64,000 nucleotides of DNA from Sphingomonas natans. Its GTDB lineage: Bacteria; Pseudomonadota; Alphaproteobacteria; Sphingomonadales; Sphingomonadaceae. The stretch covers positions 582,365 to 646,364 of the forward strand of contig NZ_JAUOTP010000002.1 in assembly GCF_030546695.1 (NCBI RefSeq), in the 5' to 3' direction. Both the position numbers and the translations under genes were made by a program. Below, piece after piece: positions 48,514 through 59,920 of this stretch (position 1 is the first letter of the stretch; each line of letters starts with the position of its first letter). Under the pieces are notes generated by a model. It was not told the DNA's origin. It saw only the letters and a program-made list of their open reading frames with translations, and made no database searches.

Positions 48514-49398
48514 GCCTGCGAGGCGATCGCCGCATCTCTGCTGGCCATGGTCACGCCCGGCGATGAGGTGCTGCTGATCCAGCCGCTCTACGATGCCTAT
48601 CTGCCGCTCGTGCAGCGCGCGGGCGGGATCGCGAAGCTCGTGACGATGCAGCCGCCCGATTGGGTTTTGCCGCGCGAAGCGCTGCGCGCGGCGATCGGCC
48701 CGCGCACCCGGCTGCTCATCCTCAACAACCCGGTCAATCCACTCGGCAAGACGTTCGACGCCGACGAACTCGCCTTCCTCGCCGATCTCTGCATCGCCCA
48801 CGATCTGATCGCGATCTGCGACGAGGTCGGGGAGCATGTAATCTTCGACGGCCGCAGCCACCTTCCCCTGATCGGCCTGCCCGGCATGGCCGATCGCGCG
48901 GTCAAGATCGGCTCCGCCGGCAAGATCTTCTCGCTCACGGGCTGGAAGGTCGGTTTCGTATTGGCCTGCCCGGCCCTGCTCGGCCCGATCGCACGCGCTC
49001 ATCAGTTCCTCACCTTCACCACGCCGCCCGCGCTCCAGATCGCGGTCGCCGAGGGTATGGCGAGGCCGCCAGCCGAATTCGCGGCGATGCGCGCAGGCTA
49101 TCAGCGCTCGCGCGACCGCCTCGCCGCAGCGCTTGCGGCCGGCGGCTATGCCGTCCTGCCCAGCGCGGGCACCTATTTCCTCACGATCGACCTTGCCGCT
49201 TCTGGACTGGACGAGCGGGACACCGACTTCTGCACGCGCATCGTCCGCGATCATGGCGTCGCCGCGATCCCGCTCTCGGCTTTTTACGCCAAGGATCCGC
49301 CCCGATCGCTCGTCCGGCTCTGCTTCGCGAAAACCGACGACACGCTGGACGAGGCGGCCCGGCGCCTCGTCACCGCCCGGCTATCGCTCCAGCGGTAA
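48514..49398 (+). pseudogene. 5'-truncated PLP-dependent aminotransferase (class I/II)
   Basis: From about 48514 the frame matches the second two-thirds of fold-type I aminotransferases: EAIAASLLAMVTPGDEVLLIQPLYDAYLP, NNPVNPLGKTF, ICDEVGEHVIFDG with the PLP-pyridine aspartate, and GSAGKIFSLTGWKVGF with the PLP lysine. The roughly 90 residues that should precede it (N-terminal arm, substrate-binding residues and the start of the VTSGATEAI motif) are missing. Upstream in the same frame, open from 48346, is arginine/serine-rich sequence with no similarity. I see no frameshifted remnant of the missing part. An enzyme lacking this region is not expected to be active. Confidence 0.7.
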
Positions 49399-49414
49399 GC
49401 GGCGCTACGCGCCG

Positions 49415-50296
49415 TCAGAACGCCGCCCGTTCCCTCCTCACGCTCTCCGCGACGAAGTCCGCGACCGCACGGATGCGGGGGACGCGCGCAAGATCCGAGT
49501 GCAACACCATCCAGTAGCTGCGCACGACCTCCACCGTCTCAGGCAGCACCCGCACCAGGCGCATATGCGGGCTGACCGCAAAACAGTGCAGCAAGCCGAA
49601 GCCCAACCCCGACGCCACCGCCTCCATCTGCGCCGCGACCGAACTGGAGCGGAACACGCACGTCTTGGCCAGCGACCGATCAAGATTGCGCAGCTCGGGC
49701 AGGTCGATCAACTCCTCGATATAGGAGATGAACGGCTGTCCCCGCAGCGCCGCCAGCGAGGCGATCGGGCCGATCCGCGCGAGCAGATCCTCGGACGCAT
49801 AAAGCCCGATCCGATAATCGACGAGACGCGCCGATTGCAGCCGTCCCTGATCGGGCCGGTTGAGGCTGATCGCGATGTCAGCCTCGCGCTTCGAGAGGTT
49901 GACGGTGCGCGATTCCGGCGCGAGCTCCAGTTCGATCCCAGGATGCTGCGCGTTCAGATGGCGCGCGCGCGGCGCGATGAAATAGGTCCCGAACGCCTCC
50001 GGGGTGGCCAGGCGGACGATCCCAGAGACCTGTCCGTCCTGCCCCTCGACGCGTCGTCCGGCCGCCAGCACCTCTTCCTCGATCCGCTCGGCATGTTCGA
50101 TCAGCTCCAGCCCGGCCTTCGTCGCCTGCACGCCGCGCGGAGAGCGATCCAGCAGCCGTGTGCCGATCGACGCCTCCAGCGCGGTAAGTCGCCGTGCCAA
50201 AGTCGTATGGTTGAGGCCGAGCGCGCGCCCGCTCGCGACGAAGCTGCCGCTGCGCGCGACGGCAAGCAGGATGCGCAGATCGTCCCAATCGAACAT
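49415..50296 (-). CDS. LysR-family transcriptional regulator divergent from mmsA
   Basis: The 293-residue protein has the LysR helix-turn-helix (MFDWDDLRILLAVARSGSFV through LTALEASIGTRLLDRS) and the effector-binding domain (about 90-285). It is transcribed away from mmsA across a 109-base gap, the standard arrangement in which a LysR protein controls the divergent gene. Two copies of an 11-base motif CGCTCAA(A/G)CGC lie in that gap. It ends 16 bases from the convergent truncated aminotransferase frame. Confidence 0.88.
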   Translation of the reverse strand: MFDWDDLRILLAVARSGSFVASGRALGLNHTTLARRLTALEASIGTRLLDRSPRGVQATKAGLELIEHAERIEEEVLAAGRRVEGQDGQVSGIVRLATPEAFGTYFIAPRARHLNAQHPGIELELAPESRTVNLSKREADIAISLNRPDQGRLQSARLVDYRIGLYASEDLLARIGPIASLAALRGQPFISYIEELIDLPELRNLDRSLAKTCVFRSSSVAAQMEAVASGLGFGLLHCFAVSPHMRLVRVLPETVEVVRSYWMVLHSDLARVPRIRAVADFVAESVRRERAAF

Positions 50297-50308
50297 GCCG
50301 ACAGCATT

Positions 50309-50342
50309 CGCTCAAACGCACAACCGTTGCGCGCTCAAGCGC
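50309..50342. promoter_or_regulatory. Repeated motif in the lysR-mmsA divergent promoter
   Basis: CGCTCAAACGC (50309-50319) and CGCTCAAGCGC (50332-50342) are near-identical direct repeats 23 bases apart; the second is part of the palindrome GCGCTCAAGCGC. They are candidates for the binding site of the divergent LysR regulator. This rests on position and repetition only. Confidence 0.45.
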
Positions 50343-50405
50343 CATATCTACACATAATCGCATAGGCTATCGTCGGCCCCATAATCAAAGCGAGAGGATC
50401 CCCGA

Positions 50406-51905
<1,500 letters not shown>

Positions 51906-52006
51906 TCATCGTCGGCGCGATGCCCCGAGGCTTGACGCTTAGACCCCGAGGGCTTCTCTAAACGCCGGAGGGCGGACCCGCGTCCGCGACCAGATCAGAG
52001 GACGCC

Positions 52007-52297
52007 ATGAAGCCCGGAACCAAGCTCAAGTCGGTCGTGTGCGACACCGAAGTGATGGTGATCCGCGCCGGCGACGGCGTTGTTTCATGCGGCGGGGCGC
52101 CGATGACGGAGGAGCGGCCGGCCGAGCGCGGCGCGATCGATCCGGCTTTCTCGGAGGGCACGCGCGTCGGCAAGCGCTATGTCGATGCGGCCGGCACGCT
52201 CGAACTGCTGTGCGTGAAGCCGGGCGCGGGATCGCTTGCGAGCGACGGGATCGCGCTCACCACCAAGGATGCCAAGCCGCTGCCCGCATCCGACTAG
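52007..52297 (+). CDS. Small conserved protein upstream of ligase/amidohydrolase remnant
   Basis: The 96-residue protein begins MKPGTKLKSVVCDTEVMVIR and contains a short VSCGGAPM segment followed by a TRVGKRYVDAAGTLELLCVKPGAGSL block. I know this type only as a small conserved protein that commonly sits just before acyl-CoA ligase genes of this group; the role is unknown. It has two cysteines (12 and 28), which could form a metal or redox site. GAGGAC lies before the ATG, and the chimeric gene starts six bases after its stop, so they are co-transcribed. Confidence 0.7.
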   Translation: MKPGTKLKSVVCDTEVMVIRAGDGVVSCGGAPMTEERPAERGAIDPAFSEGTRVGKRYVDAAGTLELLCVKPGAGSLASDGIALTTKDAKPLPASD

Positions 52298-52303
52298 TCC
52301 GCG

Positions 52304-53449
52304 ATGAATATCTCGCTTTTCCTGCAGATGGCGGCGGATACCGACGCCGACCGGATCGCCTTGGTGTGCGACGGCCGGCGCTGGTCGTATGCGGCGCTGC
52401 ATCGCTCCGCGCAGGGTGCCGCGCGGAGCATCCGCGAGAGCGGAGCGACGCATGTCGCGCTGCTCGACGAAGGCAGCGAGGCGTCCGCAATCGCTCTGTT
52501 CGGCGCGGCGATCGCTGGCATCCCTTATGTGCCGCTCAATTACCGGCTCGCCGATGCGGATCTCGGCGCGCTGCTCGGCCGGATCGCGCCGGCTTTTGTC
52601 ATTGGCGATGTCGATCGCGTTCGCCGGCTGAGCCCCGATGCCGGCCACATCGCCCGGACGCGCGCCGATTTCGTCGCCGAGGCCGAAGCGAAAGCGGAGG
52701 GCCCCGAACCGGACGAGACCGACGAGACGATCGCGATTCAGCTCTTCACCATGGCGCATTTGCCGCTCTGGGACAAAGCGGCGCTGGACAAGGAAGCGCG
52801 CCGCTGCATCGACATGGGGCTCAAGGGCTTCGTCCTGCCCGACACGCCCGAGCGCGTCGGTGTCCCCTCCTATATGCGCGATTATTGGGACGATTTCCTC
52901 GATCTGTGCAGCGCGACCGGCACGCCGATCAATTTCCACCTCAACGCCGCGATGGATCCGACGACGCTGACGTGGGACGGCTTCGTGTTCGAACAGACTT
53001 TGTCGGTGGTGGCGACGATGTTCTCGATCGGCAACGTCGCGACGCTCGGCAACTGGATGGTCAGCGGCCGGCTCGACAAGCATCCGGGCCTCAAGATCGG
53101 GCTGATCGAAAGCGGGATGGGCTGGATTCCGTTCGCGGTGGAAGCGCTCGAGCATCAATTTCAGGAGATGCTTCCGCATCGTGCGGGCGGAGTACTCAAG
53201 AAGGCGCCGTGGGATTATTTCCGCGACCACTTCTTCGGCACCTTCTGGTTCGAGACGATCGGGCCGCAGCTGCTGCTGGAGACGATTGGCTTCGACAATA
53301 TGATGTTCGAGACCGACTTCCCGCATCCGACCTCGCTCTATCCGGGCGTGCAGGAGCATATCCAGAAGGCGCTCGGCGGCTATGATTATGCCGTGAAGAA
53401 GAAGATCCTCGAGACCAATGCGGTCCGGATGTACAATCTGCCCTTCTGA
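52304..53449 (+). CDS. In-frame chimera: N-terminus of an acyl-CoA ligase joined to C-terminus of an amidohydrolase
   Basis: Residues 1-149 match the start of an AMP-forming ligase (ALVCDGRRWSYAALHR, FGAAIAGIPYVPLNYRLADAD) and stop at IAIQLFT, exactly where the ATP-binding P-loop SGTTG should follow. From residue 150 (MAHLPLWDKAALDKEARR) the protein matches the second part of an ACMSD-like amidohydrolase, with GLKGFVLPDTPERVGVPSYM, INFHLN and the metal aspartate in ETDFPHP. The N-terminal HxH metal site is missing. The join is at 52750/52751. Neither half is complete, so this most likely arose by a deletion that removed the ligase 3' part, the amidohydrolase 5' part and anything between. An ATG at 52751 could still start a truncated amidohydrolase. 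Confidence 0.8.
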   Translation: MNISLFLQMAADTDADRIALVCDGRRWSYAALHRSAQGAARSIRESGATHVALLDEGSEASAIALFGAAIAGIPYVPLNYRLADADLGALLGRIAPAFVIGDVDRVRRLSPDAGHIARTRADFVAEAEAKAEGPEPDETDETIAIQLFTMAHLPLWDKAALDKEARRCIDMGLKGFVLPDTPERVGVPSYMRDYWDDFLDLCSATGTPINFHLNAAMDPTTLTWDGFVFEQTLSVVATMFSIGNVATLGNWMVSGRLDKHPGLKIGLIESGMGWIPFAVEALEHQFQEMLPHRAGGVLKKAPWDYFRDHFFGTFWFETIGPQLLLETIGFDNMMFETDFPHPTSLYPGVQEHIQKALGGYDYAVKKKILETNAVRMYNLPF

Positions 53450-53518
53450 TCCGTCCGGCATTGCCCGTCTTCCAGCGGAGGGCGGGCGGCGTGGCATCAC
53501 AGCGGCTTTGGGGCGTTC

Positions 53519-53785
53519 ATGAGCGAAGAACCGGACGAGACGCTGCGCGCCGTCACCGATCGGGTGATCGAGCTTGAGCAAGAGGTGGACGCGTCCGGCG
53601 TCGCCGCGATCGACGGCAGCGAGCTGGAATGGAGCCGGGCGGCGCTCCACAAATGGGTCGACGAGATGATCGGCGTCGTCGTGTCCCCGGGTCTCGGTCG
53701 CGTGACTGTGATCCACCCCGGTGGCCAGCGCTCGTCGATCGCTTCGGCGACATTGCCCTATGCGATGAGCCGGCCGCCTCGCTGA
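53519..53785 (+). CDS. Short hypothetical frame, doubtful
   Basis: An 88-residue frame starts MSEEPDETLRAVTDRVIELEQEV and has a plausible acidic helix-forming first half; the second half (VVVSPGLGRVTVIHPGG) is less convincing. I do not recognise it. There is no good ribosome site before the ATG. It may be a small gene or a remnant of sequence next to the deletion seen in the gene before it. Confidence 0.3.
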   Translation: MSEEPDETLRAVTDRVIELEQEVDASGVAAIDGSELEWSRAALHKWVDEMIGVVVSPGLGRVTVIHPGGQRSSIASATLPYAMSRPPR

Positions 53786-53791
53786 CGGACG

Positions 53792-55947
<2,156 letters not shown>

Positions 55948-55948
55948 C

Positions 55949-56740
55949 TCAGGCGCCTCCGGAGAAAACGGGCTTGCGACGATCGAAGAAGGCGGCGACG
56001 CCTTCGCGGCTGTCGGCGGTGCCGCTCAGTGCGGCGATGCTGCGCGTTTCGCGCTCCAGCTGCCCTTCGAGCGACCCGCCATAGCTTTCGAGCAGGAGCG
56101 CGCGCGCCGCCGCGACCGCGTTGGTCGCCGCCGCCGCGAGCGTCCGCGCCTGCTTCAGGCCCTCGTCGATCAGGTCGTCGTCGCTGACAATCCGGGTGAC
56201 GAGCCCGATCGCCGCCGCTTCCTCAGCGCCGACGCGGCGATTGGCAATGAGCATCTCCTGCGCCCGCCGCAGGCCGATCAGCCGCGGCAGCAGCCAGGAG
56301 ACGCCGCCGTCCGGACTGAGCCCGACGCCGCCATAAGCCGCGGTGAAGTGCGCCGATTGCGCCGCCAGCACGACATCGCCGCAAATGGCGAGGCCCAGCC
56401 CCGCGCCCGCCGCCGGCCCGTTGACGAGCACGAGCAGCGGCTTGGCCATGCGCATCAGCCGCGTCACCGCCATGTGCAGCGTGCCCGCCAGTTCGCTCAG
56501 ATAGGCCGGGACCGTGACGGTCGTCGTCGCGAAGCCGGCAATATCGCCGCCGCCGCAGAAGAGCTTGCCGGCGCCGGTCAGCACGACGCACCGGATCGCC
56601 GGATCGCTGTCGCAGCGGATCGCCGCCTGCAGCAAAGCCTGCGCCAGCGGCAGATCGATCGCATTGCCCGCCGCCGGACGGTTGAGCGTCAGCGTCGCGA
56701 TCGCATGGTCGATCGACAGCAAAACGGGGGGCTCACTCAT
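55949..56740 (-). CDS. Enoyl-CoA hydratase/isomerase family protein
   Basis: The 263-residue crotonase shows the oxyanion-hole segments LFCGGGDIAGF and NGPAAGAGLGLAICGDVVLA and the SPDGGVSWLLPRLIGLRRAQE region. As in many isomerase-type members, the first catalytic glutamate position is not Glu (GLGLA) and the second is Asp/Gly (SPDGG), so it may isomerise rather than hydrate. It lies between two thiolase genes in a five-gene minus-strand operon. The gap to the upstream thiolase is 52 bases. Confidence 0.88.
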   Translation of the reverse strand: MSEPPVLLSIDHAIATLTLNRPAAGNAIDLPLAQALLQAAIRCDSDPAIRCVVLTGAGKLFCGGGDIAGFATTTVTVPAYLSELAGTLHMAVTRLMRMAKPLLVLVNGPAAGAGLGLAICGDVVLAAQSAHFTAAYGGVGLSPDGGVSWLLPRLIGLRRAQEMLIANRRVGAEEAAAIGLVTRIVSDDDLIDEGLKQARTLAAAATNAVAAARALLLESYGGSLEGQLERETRSIAALSGTADSREGVAAFFDRRKPVFSGGA

Positions 56741-56792
56741 CGGCTTCCTCTTCGTCCCACTTCACGGCCGACGCGCGCCTTCGACCCCAGCG

Positions 56793-57974
56793 TCAGGCCA
56801 GCTCGATCGCCATGGCGGTCGCCTCGCCCCCGCCGATGCATAGGCTCGCGACGCCGCGCTTGAGCCCGCGCGCCTCCAGCGCGGCGACCAACGTCACCAG
56901 GATGCGCGCGCCGCTCGCACCGATCGGATGGCCGAGCGCGGTCGCGCCGCCATTCACGTTGAGTTTCTCGGGCGGAATGTCGAGATCGCGGGCGGCAATC
57001 ATCGCCACCACGGCAAATGCCTCGTTCACCTCGAACAGATCGACGTCCGCCGCCCTCCAGCCGGCCTTGGCCAGCACCTTGCGGATCGCAGGCACGGGCG
57101 CGGTCGTGAACTTCGCCGGCTCGTGCGCATGCCCCGCCTGCGCGACGACCGTGGCGACGATGGGCAGGCCGAATTTCTCCGCCACGCTCTGCCGCGTCAT
57201 GATCAGCGCCGCCGCACCATCGGAGATCGACGAGGCGTTGGCCGCGGTGATCGTTCCATCCTTGAGGAAGGCGGGTTTGAGGCCCGGAATCTTGTCGGGT
57301 TTCGCCTTGCCCGGCTGCTCGTCCGTGTCGACCAGCACCGATCCGCCCCGGCCGGCGACGCTGACCGGCGCGATCTCCCTGGCGAAGGCGCCCGATCCGA
57401 TCGCCGCATTGGCGCGCTCCAGCGAGCGCACCGCATAATCGTCCTGATCCCCGCGCGTGAACTGATAGTCGCGCACCGCATCCTCGGCGAAGACGCCCAT
57501 CGCCTTGCCCGGCTCGTAGGCGTCTTCCAGCCCGTCCATCATCATCGTGTCGATGATGCGATCATGCCCGATCCGCGCGCCCGCACGATGCTTCGGAAGC
57601 GCATAAGGCGCGTTGGTCATGCTCTCCATGCCGCCGGCGACGACAATGTCGGCGCTGCCCGCCGCCAGCGCGTCATAGGCCATCATCGCCGCCTGCATGC
57701 CCGATCCGCACATCTTGTTGACCGTCGTCGCCTCGATCGACTGCGGCAGGCCCGCGCCCAATGCCGCCTGCCGCGCCGGCGCCTGGCCGAGGCCCGCCGG
57801 CAGCACGCAGCCCATGTAGATGCGGTCGATCGCCTCCGGATCGACCCCCGACCGCTCGACCGCCGCGGCAACGGCGGCCGAGCCGAGCTCGGTCGCCTTC
57901 AGCGAGGAAAAGGCACCGTTGAAGCCACCCATCGGCGTGCGGGCGTAGCTGACGATGACGACGGGATCGGCCAT
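56793..57974 (-). CDS. Acetyl-CoA acetyltransferase (thiolase)
   Basis: The 393-residue enzyme has the classical biosynthetic-type pattern VNKMCGSGMQAAMMAYDAL with the nucleophilic cysteine, NEAFAVVAM, GATALGHPIGASGARI and the second cysteine in SLCIGGGEATAM. The closeness to acetoacetyl-CoA thiolases (PhaA/AtoB type) suggests C4 substrates, complementing the longer-chain thiolase two genes downstream. It follows the acyl-CoA dehydrogenase gene by 20 bases. Confidence 0.92.
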   Translation of the reverse strand: MADPVVIVSYARTPMGGFNGAFSSLKATELGSAAVAAAVERSGVDPEAIDRIYMGCVLPAGLGQAPARQAALGAGLPQSIEATTVNKMCGSGMQAAMMAYDALAAGSADIVVAGGMESMTNAPYALPKHRAGARIGHDRIIDTMMMDGLEDAYEPGKAMGVFAEDAVRDYQFTRGDQDDYAVRSLERANAAIGSGAFAREIAPVSVAGRGGSVLVDTDEQPGKAKPDKIPGLKPAFLKDGTITAANASSISDGAAALIMTRQSVAEKFGLPIVATVVAQAGHAHEPAKFTTAPVPAIRKVLAKAGWRAADVDLFEVNEAFAVVAMIAARDLDIPPEKLNVNGGATALGHPIGASGARILVTLVAALEARGLKRGVASLCIGGGEATAMAIELA

Positions 57975-57994
57975 GGCGGTCCTCCTTTATCGAT

Positions 57995-59122
57995 TCAAAG
58001 CGCGCGGGCGATGACCATCCGCTGGATATCGGACGTACCCTCGTAGATCTGGCAGACGCGGACATCGCGATAGATCTTGGCCACCCCGAACTCCTCGAGA
58101 TAGCCATAGCCGCCCAGCGTCTGGATCGCGCCCGAGACCACCGCCTCGGCCGTCTCCGACGCGACGAGCTTGGCCATCGACGCTTCCTTGAGGCACGGCA
58201 GCCCAGCATCCTTCATGCTCGCCGCATGGAGCACGAGTTGCCGCGCTGCCTCCAGCCGCGCCGCCAGGTCCGCGAGACGAAAGCCGACCGCCTGATGCTG
58301 GATGATCGGAAGGCCGAAGCTCGTCCGATCCTTGGCATATCGGATCGCGATCTCGATCGCGGCGTCGGCCATGCCGATACATTGCGCGGCGATGCCGATG
58401 CGCCCGACTTCGAGGTTCGACAGGGCGATGCCATAGCCGGCGCCCTCGGCACCGAGCCGCAGCTCGTCCGCGACGAACAGATCCTCGAAGCGGATCGCGC
58501 AGGTATCCGACGCGCCCTGCCCCAATTTGTGCTCGACCTTGTCGACCGTATAGCCCGGGCTGTCGGTCGGCACGATGAAGCCCGAAATGCCGCGCTTGCC
58601 CGCCGCCGGATCGGTGATCGCATAGACCATCGCGATCCCGGCTATGCGGCCGGACGTGATGAACTGCTTGGCGCCGTTCAGCCGATAGCCGCCGTCGCAT
58701 TTCTCGGCGCGGGTGCGGATCGCCGAGGCATCGGAGCCTGCATCGCTCTCGGTCAGCGCGAACGCGCCGATCATCTTGCCGGCAATCAGATCGGGGAGGA
58801 AGCGCGCCTGCTGCTCCGCCGTGCCGTCCTTGATGAGACCCGACACGATCAGGCTGTTCTGGATGCTGACGATCGTCGAGAGCGCGCCGTCCGCCGCTGC
58901 GATCTCCATCAGGGCGAGGGCATAGGAGATATAGTCCGCGCCCGCGCCGCCGACCGCCTCGGGCGCGGTCATGCCGAGCAGGCCGAGGCCTGCCATCTCC
59001 TCGAACAACGCCGCTGGGTAGCCCTTGGCCGCTTCGAACGCCGCGCTGTGCGGCCTGATCCGATCCTGCGCGAAGCTGCGGACGGCGCCTCTTATGGCAT
59101 CCTGGGTCTCGGAAAGAATCAT
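57995..59122 (-). CDS. Acyl-CoA dehydrogenase
   Basis: The 375-residue flavoprotein is a standard short-chain type enzyme: FALTESDAGSDASAIRT, KQFITSGRIAGI, QGASDTCAIRFEDLFV, and the C-terminal FAD segment LGGYGYLEEFGVAKIYRDVRVCQIYEGTSDIQRMVIAR. The glutamate in IYEGTSD is the position of the catalytic base in butyryl/short-branched-chain types. It opens the operon and is transcribed from a promoter with a clear -35 (TTGACA) and inverted repeat next to the divergent TetR gene. Together with mmsA nearby, branched-chain acyl-CoA (valine/isoleucine-like) breakdown is a sensible but unproven role. Confidence 0.92.
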   Translation of the reverse strand: MILSETQDAIRGAVRSFAQDRIRPHSAAFEAAKGYPAALFEEMAGLGLLGMTAPEAVGGAGADYISYALALMEIAAADGALSTIVSIQNSLIVSGLIKDGTAEQQARFLPDLIAGKMIGAFALTESDAGSDASAIRTRAEKCDGGYRLNGAKQFITSGRIAGIAMVYAITDPAAGKRGISGFIVPTDSPGYTVDKVEHKLGQGASDTCAIRFEDLFVADELRLGAEGAGYGIALSNLEVGRIGIAAQCIGMADAAIEIAIRYAKDRTSFGLPIIQHQAVGFRLADLAARLEAARQLVLHAASMKDAGLPCLKEASMAKLVASETAEAVVSGAIQTLGGYGYLEEFGVAKIYRDVRVCQIYEGTSDIQRMVIARAL

Positions 59123-59139
59123 GATGCGCCTGTCGGATC

Positions 59140-59180
59140 CTACTCACGAGTAGATTGTATTCCGAACGGTTTCCTGTCAA
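59140..59180 (-). promoter_or_regulatory. Promoter and TetR-type operator of the beta-oxidation operon
   Basis: On the minus strand TTGACA (59180-59175) and TACAAT (59159-59154) form -35 and -10 boxes with a 15-base spacer. Directly after them is the inverted repeat CTACTC-AC-GAGTAG (59140-59153) with perfect 6-bp arms. A repressor bound there would cover the transcription start of the acyl-CoA dehydrogenase operon. The TetR-type gene begins only 13 bases from the -35 box on the other strand. Confidence 0.65.
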
Positions 59181-59192
59181 GAAATTTGCGCG

Positions 59193-59825
59193 ATGAGCGA
59201 GGCCCGTTTGAACACTCCCATATCCCCTTTCCCCTCCCGCGAGCAGAAACAGGAGGAGCGCGCCGCGCGGCGCGCCGCGGTGCTGCGCGCCGCCGTCCGC
59301 ATGTTCAACGCACGCGGCTTCCACGCGACCTCGCTCGAAGATGTCGCGACGAGCCTCGGCATCTCGAAGCCGACCATCTATCACTATCTCGGCAACAAGG
59401 ATCAGGTGCTGCTCGAGTGCGTGACGATCGGCCTCCAACAATTGCTGGAAGCGGGGGCGGCGGCGCGCGCGGGCCCGGGTACGGGCGCCGATCGCCTGCA
59501 GAGCTTCCTGCGGCGCTATGCCGAGATCAACATGGACGATTTCGGCCGATGCGTGATCCGCACCGGCGAGGAGGCGCTGACACCGGAGAGCGTCCGCCGC
59601 TTCCGCGATCTGAAGCGCGAGATTGATACGGCAATGCGCGAGCTCATCGAGGAAGGCGTCGCGGATGGATCGATCGCCCCCGTCGATCCCAGGCTGCTCG
59701 CCTTCGCGCTCGCCGGCGCGCTCAACTGGCCGGCGCGCTGGCACGACCCGGCCGGCCCGCAAAGTCCCGGCGAACTGGCGGACCTGCTGGTTGCGACGCT
59801 CGCCACCGGGTTCCTGCCGCGCTGA
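59193..59825 (+). CDS. TetR/AcrR-family transcriptional regulator
   Basis: The 210-residue protein has an arginine-rich N-terminal arm, the TetR helix-turn-helix (AAVRMFNARGFHATSLEDVATSLGISKPTIYHYLGNKDQVL, about residues 33-75) and an all-helical ligand domain. It resembles the FadR/KstR2-like group that represses acyl-CoA genes and responds to acyl-CoA esters. It is divergent from the acyl-CoA dehydrogenase operon and very probably binds the inverted repeat in the short shared gap. Confidence 0.9.
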   Translation: MSEARLNTPISPFPSREQKQEERAARRAAVLRAAVRMFNARGFHATSLEDVATSLGISKPTIYHYLGNKDQVLLECVTIGLQQLLEAGAAARAGPGTGADRLQSFLRRYAEINMDDFGRCVIRTGEEALTPESVRRFRDLKREIDTAMRELIEEGVADGSIAPVDPRLLAFALAGALNWPARWHDPAGPQSPGELADLLVATLATGFLPR

Positions 59826-59920
59826 GCCTGGCCGCAGCGAGCGGTCGCGCCGTCGCTAGGGGGACGATACCGCAGGGGCGGTTCCGGAGCGCAGTGCGCG
59901 AGAGGTCGGTATGATGCGCA

